This document shows positions 5,826-15,232 of a stretch of DNA of 41,457 bases, piece after piece. The position numbers and the translations under genes are program-made. The notes under the pieces were generated by a model. That model was not told where the DNA came from. It made no database searches and saw only the letters and a program-made list of their open reading frames with translations. The first letter of the stretch is position 1. Each line of letters begins with the position of its first letter. The DNA is from a virus, in IMG/VR virus record IMGVR_UViG_3300028595_000026, positions 1-41,457 of that record; one strand, 5' to 3'.

Positions 5826-6260
5826 TTAGTCCTCCAAAAAAGGTAACGGGTCAATCGTGTTCCAAGAAGGATGTTCCCTTAATTCAAAATGCAAATGCGC
5901 ACCCCAACCAAAACCAACATCACCGTAATGCCCGATTTTTTGACCTTTTGTTACAGGTTGATTAAGCGATACATAGTTAACCGCTAAGTGCATATATCTT
6001 GTAAAATAAATCTTGCCGTCTATATTATGTTGTAAGATTATGTAGTTCCCGCCGGAATGTTTTGCGTCGGTGTATCTTAACCTGTGGTCATAATAATCAA
6101 AATCATATATACACACCCCGTCTTCCGGGGCTATAACATGAGTATCTCCTTCCTTGTCGATAAAATCTATACCGATATGTATATCTTTTTTTCCGTTCGG
6201 TAAAGTTCTTTCCACCCCGTACGGGCTTGTTATTTTCGGATTATAAACCGGATATATCAT
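5826..6260 (-). CDS. Endolysin, M23 (LytM) metallopeptidase
   Basis: The 144-residue protein is a single M23 domain with all zinc and catalytic residues: H28-x3-D32 in HIGID, H91 in RYMHL, and H122-x-H124 in GAHLHFE. These zinc endopeptidases cut peptide cross-links in peptidoglycan. No signal peptide or wall-binding domain is present, so release through a holin is expected, consistent with the neighbouring membrane proteins. M23 domains are also found in tail tips, but the place in the lysis cassette, between phosphodiesterase-like and holin genes, favours an endolysin. Confidence 0.88.
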   Translation of the reverse strand: MIYPVYNPKITSPYGVERTLPNGKKDIHIGIDFIDKEGDTHVIAPEDGVCIYDFDYYDHRLRYTDAKHSGGNYIILQHNIDGKIYFTRYMHLAVNYVSLNQPVTKGQKIGHYGDVGFGWGAHLHFELREHPSWNTIDPLPFLED

Positions 6261-6269
6261 AAAGCCTCC

Positions 6270-6728
6270 TCAAAAATGCCATATAGATTTTTTATATAAT
6301 CGTATCGCTTCTAAATCTTTAAATTCTTGTTTTAATCTTATATTCGGATGCGGATATTTTTTATAAAACTTAAACATTGTGTCAACCCTATTTTTTTGCA
6401 ACCAGTTATCGCAAGCATCTAATAATATTATTATATTTTCTTTTTTCAATATAGGTTGTATAACTTTCCACAATCTATTTATTATTTTTTCACCGCCAGT
6501 TTTAAACTCCAATATCAAAAAAAACTGTGTGTTGATTTTTATTAACGGCTTAATATATTTTTCCAATAGGCTGCCGTAAGTCATACACGGAAAAGGTCGC
6601 CAAGAATGTTGGCAATACACATCACCGTTATAAATAATATCGACTTCCACCGCCGAAAAACCGGAAAGAAGTGCATCCGTTAAAGGTTGTTTCGTCCATT
6701 GGTCGTTGTGGCTATATTTCATTTTCAA
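6270..6728 (-). CDS. PLC/GDPD-like phosphodiesterase domain protein
   Basis: The 152-residue product begins YSHNDQWTKQPLTDALLSGF and AVEVDIIYNGDVYCQHSW. This matches the N-terminal half of the phosphatidylinositol phospholipase C / glycerophosphodiesterase-like superfamily, especially the AIM6-like branch (SHND, VExD, then H). H7, D9, E28, D30 and H41 would line the metal site; LILEFK (E74, K76) matches the next strand. It is shorter than most members and lacks part of the barrel. In the lysis cassette it might cut phospholipid or a glycerophosphate polymer, aiding envelope rupture. That role is inference; the superfamily call is fairly firm. Confidence 0.6.
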   Translation of the reverse strand: MKMKYSHNDQWTKQPLTDALLSGFSAVEVDIIYNGDVYCQHSWRPFPCMTYGSLLEKYIKPLIKINTQFFLILEFKTGGEKIINRLWKVIQPILKKENIIILLDACDNWLQKNRVDTMFKFYKKYPHPNIRLKQEFKDLEAIRLYKKSIWHF

Positions 6729-6731
6729 TCC

Positions 6732-7391
6732 TTACGTTTTTATAATATACATTAGTGAAACATTTGCCGGTCGTGTTTCACTTGATGTTTTCGGTGTTCC
6801 GTTTGTCCCATCAGTAATAGGTGAACCAATTATTAACTGTTCTTCTCTATAGGTTGTATTGGTTGTTGTTTCAGTTCCAGCCCCACGGGTTGGGTCTCTA
6901 TTTAAATTATAAGATGCATCGGGTACATAAATCCCATGTTTATGCCCTTGGAAAGCATCATCTTGTACACTTCCGACATTATCACCGGTATCGCCACCGC
7001 TTGCGCTTGCCGTTCTGCTTCCTGCATCGGGGTCATTTCCAGCCCCGTTGTCATATCCACGGACAAACCTCCCCCGTAAATCAGGAAGATTGAAAGTAGT
7101 ACTCCCGTCGCCTTCACCGAATGCCGTGCCAATAGCCGAAAAAAGTGAAGCATACGTACTTCTTGATACTGCTGCACCGTTGCATTCAAGCCATCCAGAC
7201 GGCACTGTTTCAAAAGCTACTTGTCGGACTTCACCGATGATAAATCCTTGTGAAGTGCCTATGCTATCGGCAACAGTCTTTATTTGTGTATCGATAACAT
7301 CGAGATTGTTGTTCATACCGGCACCCCAATCAGAAGAACCGATTTTATATTTAGTTAAGTTATAGTTAGTTGTATATCCTTGAATTCCCAT
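6732..7391 (-). CDS. Tail fibre protein with tail-collar domain
   Basis: The 219-residue product contains the phage tail collar domain: GEVRQVAFETVPSGWLECNG followed by FNLPDLRGRFVRGYDNG. It also has a HKHG metal-type motif and the ending ETRPANVSLMYIIKT, typical of short tail fibres such as T4 gp12 and Bordetella-type receptor-binding proteins. It likely assembles as a trimer and contacts the host surface. The N-terminal 45 residues probably attach it to the hub. It lies just after the hub-like gene and before the lysis cassette. Confidence 0.85.
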   Translation of the reverse strand: MGIQGYTTNYNLTKYKIGSSDWGAGMNNNLDVIDTQIKTVADSIGTSQGFIIGEVRQVAFETVPSGWLECNGAAVSRSTYASLFSAIGTAFGEGDGSTTFNLPDLRGRFVRGYDNGAGNDPDAGSRTASASGGDTGDNVGSVQDDAFQGHKHGIYVPDASYNLNRDPTRGAGTETTTNTTYREEQLIIGSPITDGTNGTPKTSSETRPANVSLMYIIKT

Positions 7392-8495
7392 TTATTTTCC
7401 ATAATCCAAGCCCCAACCAGTAATACCGTAACCGTTTTGGACCTGATAAGTTTCATCTGTGGCAAGTTCCCACGCAACAATCTGTATTTCTTGTTTTGAA
7501 TAATCCCGTTGTATTTCTTGTACTTCAAATCTCTTATTGAAGTTAAACTTTTTCGATACCCAGCGGAAAATAGTATCTAATCTAAAAGCATTATATTTCT
7601 GTATATCAAAAGTAAGTGAAGCAATAATAAACTCACGCCCATACATTTTTATTAAGTTTCTTTGTGCAAAATGCCCGCTATCAGCATCTTTTATCCGAAC
7701 CGCTGCGCCCACTCCGCCGTCTTGTTCGTCGTAAGGTATATCCCCGTATTTTTTTCTGATATTTTCACCATAGTTATATCCCCCATTATCGGTTAGAATA
7801 ACGTCACCTTCATCTTCACACTTAAAAGCATAGTTTGTGAAAAGTCTATCTTGCCAGTTGTTTTGCTCTAACTTCACACCGCTTAAAAGGTCTTTATCAG
7901 TAACTGTAAAACTTTCTTCATCTTTTTCTGTCGGGTCATATGTATCAAAAACAATCTTATTATTAGAAAAATATATTTGCAATCCCGCTTTTTTTGACAA
8001 TCCATTAAGTGCGCTGTAAAAAGTCAACGTGTCGTCGGCTATAATAGAATAATATTTTTCGTTATATTTTTCTTTTACCCGTTTGTAAAAAACTTCATCG
8101 TATTCAAGCCCGTAAACATCGCAAAAAGTTTTTATTATTTCTGCGGGGTTTTCGTCAATAACCGATGTTTCGATTTTTTCTTCTAATCCGTCGTATCCGT
8201 TTATACTTACGATTAACTTTATTTCATCGTTTGAGGGTTGAATATCTTTTACCACCCCTTGCAATATAATATCGTTATTAATGGTATCAGTTAAAATGAC
8301 AGGAATATCCCGCCAAAAGTTATTGCTTAGTGGGCTTCTTTGAAGATACGGGATGAACGCATCTTGATAAGCAAGTGTGATTTCATATTCAGGTTTAAAC
8401 ATCCGTTCTTCAATCTCTTTTGCTTCCCGTATCGGTGCAAGGTCAAGCATATAGTTAGATATGTCTATTCCGTTGAAGGTTAGTTGGTACTTCAA
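7392..8495 (-). CDS. Probable baseplate hub / tail-associated protein
   Basis: The 367-residue product follows the tape measure and spike genes in the tail order. It begins with beta-rich NGIDISNYMLDLAPIREAKE and YEITLAYQD, then a helix PAEIIKTFCDVYGLEY and further beta domains, the order seen in gpD/gp27-type hub proteins (first barrel, inserted helical domain, second barrel). I infer that it forms the ring closing the tube tip and initiates tail assembly. Sequence alone does not prove the family. Start and stop are tightly coupled to neighbours. Confidence 0.6.
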   Translation of the reverse strand: MKYQLTFNGIDISNYMLDLAPIREAKEIEERMFKPEYEITLAYQDAFIPYLQRSPLSNNFWRDIPVILTDTINNDIILQGVVKDIQPSNDEIKLIVSINGYDGLEEKIETSVIDENPAEIIKTFCDVYGLEYDEVFYKRVKEKYNEKYYSIIADDTLTFYSALNGLSKKAGLQIYFSNNKIVFDTYDPTEKDEESFTVTDKDLLSGVKLEQNNWQDRLFTNYAFKCEDEGDVILTDNGGYNYGENIRKKYGDIPYDEQDGGVGAAVRIKDADSGHFAQRNLIKMYGREFIIASLTFDIQKYNAFRLDTIFRWVSKKFNFNKRFEVQEIQRDYSKQEIQIVAWELATDETYQVQNGYGITGWGLDYGK

Positions 8496-10933
8496 ATAAC
8501 CTCCGTTAATGTAAGATTAAAGTTATTATATGGGTAACTATATTCAAGCCCATCGTAAAATATTGTACTCATGCTTAAGTTTGAAGAAACCCTACATTTT
8601 ATTTTTTCTATTAGATAGCTTCCATTATCCGTAATATCAGCGTCAAGAATAAGATAATCAGCCCCGGAATATATAATCCGGTAGTTTTCGCTATCGTTTA
8701 AAGTCAAGGTCCAACCAGCCCATTTTTGCTCATCCCAACTTTGCGTTGTATCTTCTAAAACACAAACTTCATAATCAGGATTTTTTATTTCTAATTCAGC
8801 CATCGCTTCCGGGTAATCGTCTATTTTTCTCATTTGTACCGTGCAATCTCCGGAGTTGTCGGTATAACCTGTCTGATTGGCGGGTTTATACCACACTGCC
8901 GTCCGGTTCCGCTGTAACCTTTGTATTTTCCTTGCCATCGTTGCGGAAATATTACATTGTTGCGGAAAGTTTAAATCAAACTCAAACCAACAATCACTAA
9001 AGTTTATTGACGGCGCCCCCGCTAAAGTTTGTTTTGTAAGGAAATCACTTCTATTCATACGAACCGCGAACCCTAACGGCATTATATCTAATTCTATTTC
9101 GATAGCGTCTTTTTCATGTTCAGTATATTGAAAATCATACGCACCAGCGTCTTTTCCGTCGTCGCCAAACTGTTTAGCTGGGCTATCAAGAATATCATAG
9201 TTTACGGAAGTTTTTATTTGTAAATCTTCGCTTCCTTCGTTCGTATTAATAAAAAGAGGGTTCCCGATAGTACAATTCTGCGTACTTACAAAATCGCCAA
9301 GTGAACATCTTGCATATACGCAAAACTGTATTGTTACCGTACCAGCGGAATACAAGCCTGAACGGCAATGATAAAATATATTATTTTTTATACTACTTGT
9401 GGTCAGTGAACCTGATAAATAAAACCCGTAATCGACGTTGTAAACCGTGTTATTTTCTATCGTTGCGGAAGTCCCAGAATGATTAATAGCGATTTCTTCA
9501 ATATTATAAATCACGTTATTTTTTGCGCTTAACGTGCCGGTAACTTCCATCCCATTTTCACAATCATGTATTTCTGTATTTTCTATCGTTAGATTGGCTG
9601 CGTCTTTGATTGGGTATAGCTGGAAATCTTGAAAACTACTATATCGTATAGTAGGGTTGTTGTTATCAGCATAAACAGCGTTACCGCCTATGCGGGTAAT
9701 AAAAGAAATATTATTAATCTCAACGTCGCTTTGTAGTTTAAGAAAATAATCATTATATTTTTGGTCGCCCATGTATAGAAAATCATCATAAACTCCAAGA
9801 TAAGCGTCCAAGCCGGATTTTATAAGTGTAAAATTCACGCCGTCGGTGCTTCTATATAGGTCGCCTGAAGTAGTGATAATATAAATATGTTCATTTTCCG
9901 CTATACCTGAATATTCTACCGTACCATCGAAAACTTGCGCCCAGCTTTCAAGGTCGTCTTTACTCCTCCAAACACCGCCCGCCGAACCGACTACGTATAA
10001 ATATCCATCATGATTAAAAAGCCGTTTCGCCGTAAAAGAACCCCAATCAAAAGTTTTTCTAACAGTGAAAGTTTGCCCGTCGTTTGATGTAAGTACGGAA
10101 TAATCGAAAGCAACCGTAAGCCTATTATTAAACGAAGCAACTGCCCGGATTGTTTGTGTACCAAGGGCAAGGTCCTCGAAGTTATCGGAAACCGCCGAAA
10201 AAGTAGAACCGTCGCTGCTTCTTAATACTTCCTGCACCGTACCGGAAGAAACAGCGTAAATATAGTTGTTGTGTTCTACTATTCCTCGTATCGCCGTGCC
10301 GGAAGAATTATAAACAGTGCTTTCTGTTTCAATATCCGTAAACTTTATTATTTTCCCGTTATCAGTTCCAAAATAACAACCCGTTATTGCAGTCGTTGTG
10401 GAAGCCCCCACACAAAGAATATTTTCACCTGCTAAGTCTTTTCTTTCAGCCCATCCGGAAGAATAGTTGTATATAAGGTCAACGTCGCCGCCACTTTCGC
10501 AAGCCACATAAAAAGCGTTGTTATATTCTTGAAAAATCTGCCGGTTTATATCGCTTAAACTTTCAAGCTGTGCGTCCGGAATAGTTGCATCAACGTTCCT
10601 TATCGCCGGCGATATATCGCCCACCGTTGATATTGTCGTTATCCCTGTGCTAAGTTCAAGTTGTTCATCCCAATATCCGTCGGAAGTGAAAAATATTTTT
10701 GTATAACCGGAAGAGTTACAAAGTGTGTCTGCTTGCGATATTGTGAGAACCGGACTTGCAGTAGAACCATCATTACTGTCACTTCCTGATTTTGACACGT
10801 ACCTTGTCGTTAAATCGGAATGTGGTAAATCGTTTCTACTTTCGTGATTTGTTTGCCCTATGTCATTAAGTTGTAACTTTTCTTTACGTGTATCTTGTAT
10901 TATCTCCAATACTACATTATCAGCTATCGCCAT
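8492..10933 (-). CDS. Large tail-tip spike with beta-propeller and beta-helix domains
   Basis: The 813-residue product has three parts. Residues about 50-100 include VSKSGSDSNDGSTASPVLTI, a frequent start of right-handed beta-helix proteins. Residues about 120-390 contain several Asp-box-like repeats (SSDGSTFSAV, SNDGQTFTV, STDGVNFTL), suggesting a sialidase-like beta propeller. Residues about 400-580 hold repeated IENTEIHDC/IKNNIFYHC turns of a right-handed beta helix. The last 230 residues are beta-rich and unlike the spike part. Position straight after the tape measure is where distal tail protein normally lies, so it may be a Dit-like protein with a large carbohydrate-binding insertion. 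No catalytic site is evident. Confidence 0.65.
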   Translation of the reverse strand: MAIADNVVLEIIQDTRKEKLQLNDIGQTNHESRNDLPHSDLTTRYVSKSGSDSNDGSTASPVLTISQADTLCNSSGYTKIFFTSDGYWDEQLELSTGITTISTVGDISPAIRNVDATIPDAQLESLSDINRQIFQEYNNAFYVACESGGDVDLIYNYSSGWAERKDLAGENILCVGASTTTAITGCYFGTDNGKIIKFTDIETESTVYNSSGTAIRGIVEHNNYIYAVSSGTVQEVLRSSDGSTFSAVSDNFEDLALGTQTIRAVASFNNRLTVAFDYSVLTSNDGQTFTVRKTFDWGSFTAKRLFNHDGYLYVVGSAGGVWRSKDDLESWAQVFDGTVEYSGIAENEHIYIITTSGDLYRSTDGVNFTLIKSGLDAYLGVYDDFLYMGDQKYNDYFLKLQSDVEINNISFITRIGGNAVYADNNNPTIRYSSFQDFQLYPIKDAANLTIENTEIHDCENGMEVTGTLSAKNNVIYNIEEIAINHSGTSATIENNTVYNVDYGFYLSGSLTTSSIKNNIFYHCRSGLYSAGTVTIQFCVYARCSLGDFVSTQNCTIGNPLFINTNEGSEDLQIKTSVNYDILDSPAKQFGDDGKDAGAYDFQYTEHEKDAIEIELDIMPLGFAVRMNRSDFLTKQTLAGAPSINFSDCWFEFDLNFPQQCNISATMARKIQRLQRNRTAVWYKPANQTGYTDNSGDCTVQMRKIDDYPEAMAELEIKNPDYEVCVLEDTTQSWDEQKWAGWTLTLNDSENYRIIYSGADYLILDADITDNGSYLIEKIKCRVSSNLSMSTIFYDGLEYSYPYNNFNLTLTEVI

Positions 10934-13900
10934 TAACTCACCTTTATCCTTCCGCCCATCCGGGACGCTGTTTTTCTCATAGCGTCGATAACAGCGTTTT
11001 CAATATCGTATTTTGTAAGATTGCCGGTTTGTCCGTTAATATTCACCGTCGGCGAAAGCGTAACGTTGCTTTTTTGAGTAAGTGCATTCGTTAAAGCCCC
11101 CGGAAGTTGAGAAGGATGAACGCCTAAGCCTTTAGAAAATGCCGTTGTTAATCCGGAGTTTAAAACAGTTTCGCCTTCGTGTACTAGCCCCGCTATTCCT
11201 GAACCGTCGCCGGTGTACCCGCCAGTAGCGAAAGTCACTACATTTCCAAAACCCGCAAGTTTAAGAAACTTTTCTTTATCAGCATCGCTTAAATATTGCC
11301 CTCTTGCACCTTCAACCGCTTTCACTAGTTGTGTTTCACCTGTCATTCCAAGTATTGCCATAATCCTTTGCATGATTTCCGTTCGTGATTGTCTTGCTTG
11401 CGCGGACCCTTCACGCACAACCCCAACGGCGATTTTTCGTTCCAACTCGTACATTTGGTCGATAAGATTGTTAATATCTTGATTGCCTAACGCCCGAAGT
11501 TGTTTCAAAAGTTCGTCGCTCAACTTAAGTTGTAATCCTAACTGTTCACGAAGTTCGTTTGTACGGTTTTGGTCGAGTTCATACAACTTCGTTTGTGCGT
11601 CAAGATACATATCAATCATTTTCATTTCTTGTTCATGTCCGGCAAGTTGTTTATCAAGTTCTAAAGTCTGAAGCTGTGTTATTGCCACCGCTTGTGTAGC
11701 GTCTTCCATCATGAATTGTGCTATTGCTTGATTATATTGCAGCTGCGCTTTTCTGTCATTTATTGCATCCCGTTGTATTTGTAACTCTTTGTAACGGTCT
11801 TTCATTTGTTCTTTTGTAAGTTTCCCATATTTCTGTTCAAACTGTAAAATAATGTCATTATAACCGGTTTCTTCCGCTGCTTGCCTTGCCTTTTCATTCC
11901 CGATTTCAAAATATAATCTTTTCTCAAACTCGAGTAAATCAATACGGTTTTGCATACTTCTAAGATATTTTTGCTCTTGATACATTATAAAGGTATACAT
12001 GGCTTGGTATAGTTGCATTTGTTTCTGTAAATCTCTTTTTTTCTGTTCTTTTGTTTTCCCGCCGAAAATACTTTTTGCAGTTTCGCCGATTGTCATAATG
12101 CCTTCTATCACGCCGGCTGCCTGTGAAGCAAAAGGTATTTTACTGTTTTTTACTCCAGTGTTCCATGCCTTAAAAGCACCGTAAGCTCTTTGTGTCTGCG
12201 TTCCGCCGGAATATTTAAGGCTATTAATTTGGTCGGCAACACCTGCGAAATTTCCCGCTATACTGGTAGCTTGCCCAGCCCGTTTTAACGCACCTTGGAA
12301 ACGTATCATTTTTTTTCTTGCCCGTACTTCTTCATCTAACCTTCTTCGTCTTTCGTCGAATTCGGCATCCGTTACCGTGTTTGCGTTATCACGTCGCCAC
12401 TTTAAAAGTTCTTCATATTTATTTTTCCTATATTTTTCTATTGCGTCAATGGCTTTTTGTTCTTGCTCAACCATACTTGCAAAACCCATATCAAGCCCGA
12501 TATATTGCCTGAAAACTTTATTACTTTCCTCGACAGCTTTTTTTACACTTTCGCTTAGCTGCTTACGAAATGCCGGAAGATTTTTTATAACTAAATCAAA
12601 AAATGCCTTTTTCTTTCCGGTAGTAGCACCGAGCAATCTTCTAAGTTCCTCTACATCCGAAGTATTACCACTCCAAACAGCATTAAAGGCAACCGTTCTA
12701 ACTTCTTGATTTCTCATCTGTCTATCAGTAGCCCCGAAAGCCTTAAGTAACTCCATGCCTTTTTTTGTTACTTTGAGTTCTATTTTTGTCTTGTTGATTT
12801 CTCTTAGTTTATCTAAAAAACCTTGCATTGAGTTCTTTAACGAATTCCAATATGAAGCATTGGTAGCGGAAGATTGGCTTGTTCGTGTTCTTTGTATTTG
12901 CGCCACTTGTTTTTGTAAATGTTTTAGCATATTTGATTGAACAGAAGGACCACCGGCGATTTGGTCCATAAAAAAACGCCCGTATTGTTGTAATGCTTTT
13001 TGTTGTTGTGAAGCAGAAAGTTGATTAAATAACTTAGCTAACTTCTGATTTGCTTGTATTGCTTGATAGGCTTCTTGATTATTACGTAACATCATGCTGT
13101 ACATATCCCGCATACTTTCTGTAACTTTACCGGCTGCCTTCGCTACTCCGAATAAAATCATAGTTTGCTTTTCGTTTATACTATTGTTTTTCATTGCCGA
13201 TTGCATGAGAATAGGGTATAAGTTAATAAGTTTCTGGTAATTCTTTATTACTTCATTTCTTGAACCTTGCGAACCGAAGTTTCTCGCATACTCAAATATT
13301 CCAATAGCGGAAGTAAACATCCCGCCACCTTTACCCATCATTTTGTCAAGCACGCCCGCCCCACCGCCAGCTTGGATTTTTTTAAGTTGCGAAAACTTTT
13401 TTAGCACACCTTCTGCACCGCCTAAAGTGGATTGAAACTGATTTTGTAAAGCAGCGTCAGAAATCTCCCGTTGTGTTTTTATAAACCTTCGTGCCTCTTG
13501 TGTGTTAATAGCAATCGCCCGCCCCATGCCGTCGAACCCTTGTATAGCAGTCGGGATTTCTTTCGCAAGTTTTGCGATAGCGGATTGAAGCTGTTGATTT
13601 TCTGTGATACTTCTATTTTGCTTTTTTGATAATCTTTCGTAAGTATCAATAAGGTTTTCCTGCGCATTTGTGGCTTGAGTTTGTTGGTCGAATTGCGCCA
13701 TTGCCACTTGCAGTTCTTTCATTTGGTCGCCAAAATCTTTAGAAAATCCAAGTAATGAAGAAAAACTTTCTGTTAGCCAACCGAACGCTTTTACTGCGCT
13801 TTTTATAATAGGAAAGATTGCTTTAAACACAGGGATTAACGCTTTACCGAAATCTTTCGTAATATCGGCAAGTTCGTTGCTAAACTGTTTCAGCGGGTCA

Positions 13901-14532
13901 ACGGCACCACGAGCGGCACCGGAATATTGTGCTTGTATTTCTTGCAATAGGTAGGCTTGTCTTTCTGCTAATGTATTGAAAGATTTTAGTTTGTTTTCAT
14001 CAAACATTATACCGGAACGTCGTAAACTGGAAGCCATTTTTAACGGTGCGCTTAATGCCTTCGCCGTCTGAATAGATACAGAAGTTACAGACTGCCCGGT
14101 CGTTTGTGCAATAGCAAGCACATATCTTGTTGCTTTTTTCGCAGTGTCTTGCGAAATATTACCGAATGTTTGAAATTGCGCAATAACGTTCATGATTTCC
14201 GTGTTGCTGTAGTTTGTTTCTTTTTGCAGTTGTCTTGCAAGTGCTATGTGTTCAATCCAAACTTTTCTAGTACCGTCTGCACGGTTCTTAATCAACGCCC
14301 ACAACTTACGTTCCATAGCCATATCTTCAACGGCTATTTTTACCATCTTTTTTATACCCATCACGATACCGGTTATAGCACCTACCGCAACAAGTGCGCT
14401 TGCTTTTATTGAAGCAAAACTTTTTTTCACGGATTGCCCAGCCATTTGACTTTCTGAAGATATACCTTTTAGTTTGCTTTTTATATTCGCCGTGTTAGCT
14501 TTTATGTTGATTAAAACATCTTTTTTAGCCAT
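10933..14532 (-). CDS. Tape measure protein
   Basis: The 1199-residue protein is the largest in the genome. It is mostly helical and coiled coil, with hydrophobic segments near residues 46-62 and around 230-260, and a C-terminal LVHEGETVLNSGL, all typical of siphovirus tape measure proteins. These set tail length and are ejected at infection; at about 1.5 angstrom per residue the tail would be roughly 180 nm. Its ATG overlaps the stop of the frameshifted tail-chaperone product. N-terminal similarity to phage minor tail proteins (SNTEIMNVIAQFQTFGNISQ) is consistent. No lytic transglycosylase or peptidase motif is seen. Confidence 0.92.
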   Translation of the reverse strand: MAKKDVLINIKANTANIKSKLKGISSESQMAGQSVKKSFASIKASALVAVGAITGIVMGIKKMVKIAVEDMAMERKLWALIKNRADGTRKVWIEHIALARQLQKETNYSNTEIMNVIAQFQTFGNISQDTAKKATRYVLAIAQTTGQSVTSVSIQTAKALSAPLKMASSLRRSGIMFDENKLKSFNTLAERQAYLLQEIQAQYSGAARGAVDPLKQFSNELADITKDFGKALIPVFKAIFPIIKSAVKAFGWLTESFSSLLGFSKDFGDQMKELQVAMAQFDQQTQATNAQENLIDTYERLSKKQNRSITENQQLQSAIAKLAKEIPTAIQGFDGMGRAIAINTQEARRFIKTQREISDAALQNQFQSTLGGAEGVLKKFSQLKKIQAGGGAGVLDKMMGKGGGMFTSAIGIFEYARNFGSQGSRNEVIKNYQKLINLYPILMQSAMKNNSINEKQTMILFGVAKAAGKVTESMRDMYSMMLRNNQEAYQAIQANQKLAKLFNQLSASQQQKALQQYGRFFMDQIAGGPSVQSNMLKHLQKQVAQIQRTRTSQSSATNASYWNSLKNSMQGFLDKLREINKTKIELKVTKKGMELLKAFGATDRQMRNQEVRTVAFNAVWSGNTSDVEELRRLLGATTGKKKAFFDLVIKNLPAFRKQLSESVKKAVEESNKVFRQYIGLDMGFASMVEQEQKAIDAIEKYRKNKYEELLKWRRDNANTVTDAEFDERRRRLDEEVRARKKMIRFQGALKRAGQATSIAGNFAGVADQINSLKYSGGTQTQRAYGAFKAWNTGVKNSKIPFASQAAGVIEGIMTIGETAKSIFGGKTKEQKKRDLQKQMQLYQAMYTFIMYQEQKYLRSMQNRIDLLEFEKRLYFEIGNEKARQAAEETGYNDIILQFEQKYGKLTKEQMKDRYKELQIQRDAINDRKAQLQYNQAIAQFMMEDATQAVAITQLQTLELDKQLAGHEQEMKMIDMYLDAQTKLYELDQNRTNELREQLGLQLKLSDELLKQLRALGNQDINNLIDQMYELERKIAVGVVREGSAQARQSRTEIMQRIMAILGMTGETQLVKAVEGARGQYLSDADKEKFLKLAGFGNVVTFATGGYTGDGSGIAGLVHEGETVLNSGLTTAFSKGLGVHPSQLPGALTNALTQKSNVTLSPTVNINGQTGNLTKYDIENAVIDAMRKTASRMGGRIKVS

Positions 14533-15163
14533 TATTTCGCCTTATATTTTCTATCAAGATAATCTGATACAGCTTGTTCTTGTTCAGAATATCTCATTAT
14601 TTCTAAAGTCGCCCTCAAAATCGTGGTCTTAGACAACCCTTTCGTCCAGCCGATTTTTGTTCTGAGAAGTCTTCCAACGTCTGCAATCGTCGGATTATGT
14701 TTAATTTCTGAGCTAGAAAGGCTTCGTTTTTTTTTACAGCCTCCGGCAACATTACAACGTATGTAAGCAACCTGTGTAGCTGGAATACATTTACATTACA
14801 AATAAACCACTTCCAAGAACATGAACCTTTTAACTTTTTCTGAAACAAATACTTTTTCGCTACCGCAAGTATTAAATCGGGCTTATCGGTAACCGCCTCG
14901 AGTATCTCTTGCAGACTTACTTTTTGTTCTATCACCGCAACATCATCCTTGATAAACCCTTTTTGCTGCAATGCAATCGCCACCGAAAGCATTAAATCTT
15001 TTGTGAACTGCCGGTGTTCTATATACGAAGGCGGTGCAAGATATATATATTTTTCTTTACCTGATTTCGACAATATTGGTACTTTTAATACTAGTTGATT
15101 ACTGTCAATAATCATTTCTTCCGGTATTTCTGGCATCTCAAATTCATTTATATATGCGTTCAT
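14532..15163 (-). CDS. Tail assembly chaperone, long form made by -1 frameshift
   Basis: The zero-frame product is joined at the slippery site 14732-14726 to the -1 frame, which stays open to a TAA at 14534-14532 overlapping the tape-measure ATG. The added part begins KRSLSSSEIKHNP and contains ADVGRLLRTKIGWTKGLSK, ending LDRKYKAK, a more protein-like sequence than the zero-frame tail. This is the lambda gpG/gpGT arrangement: the long form bridges tape measure and tail tube subunits. It is inferred from the frame, the site and conserved gene order. Confidence 0.8.
14615..15163 (-). CDS. Tail assembly chaperone, short form
   Basis: The 182-residue unshifted product lies between tail tube and tape measure genes, the fixed place for tail chaperones. 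It contains PEIPEEMIIDSNQLVLKVPI near the start and a helical centre. After residue ~143 the zero frame gives an odd, Arg/Lys/Cys-rich end (KSAGRKGCLRPRF), probably just read-out past the slip site. Short and long forms together coat the tape measure during tail assembly and are not in the virion. Confidence 0.8.
   Translation of the reverse strand: MNAYINEFEMPEIPEEMIIDSNQLVLKVPILSKSGKEKYIYLAPPSYIEHRQFTKDLMLSVAIALQQKGFIKDDVAVIEQKVSLQEILEAVTDKPDLILAVAKKYLFQKKLKGSCSWKWFICNVNVFQLHRLLTYVVMLPEAVKKNEAFLAQKLNIIRRLQTLEDFSEQKSAGRKGCLRPRF
14726..14732 (-). promoter_or_regulatory. Slippery heptamer A-AAA-AAC
   Basis: Read on the - strand, codons run GTA AAA AAA AAC, giving the classical -1 frameshift heptamer A AAA AAC in the correct phase within nine As. 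Both frames are open around it, and the -1 frame runs to the tape-measure start. No clear downstream stimulatory hairpin was identified by eye. Confidence 0.8.
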
Positions 15164-15183
15164 AATATTATCCTATTATTACA

Positions 15184-15201
15184 AGGGCGGTTTCCCGCCC
15201 T
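15184..15201 (-). terminator. Hairpin between tail tube and tail chaperone genes
   Basis: AGGGCGG and CCGCCCT form a perfect 7-bp GC-rich stem closed by GAAA on the - strand, a stable tetraloop. There is no T-run after it, so it probably acts as a partial terminator or an mRNA 3' stabiliser after the abundantly needed tail tube gene, lowering chaperone and tape-measure expression. Confidence 0.55.
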
Positions 15202-15232
15202 ACACTCTAACTTCTAAGTTCAGTAGTGTCTT

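Noticed and set aside
7048-7365. Long + strand frame opposite the tail fibre gene
   Set aside because: Antisense to a clear tail-collar gene, with no site or family; a shadow of its codon bias.
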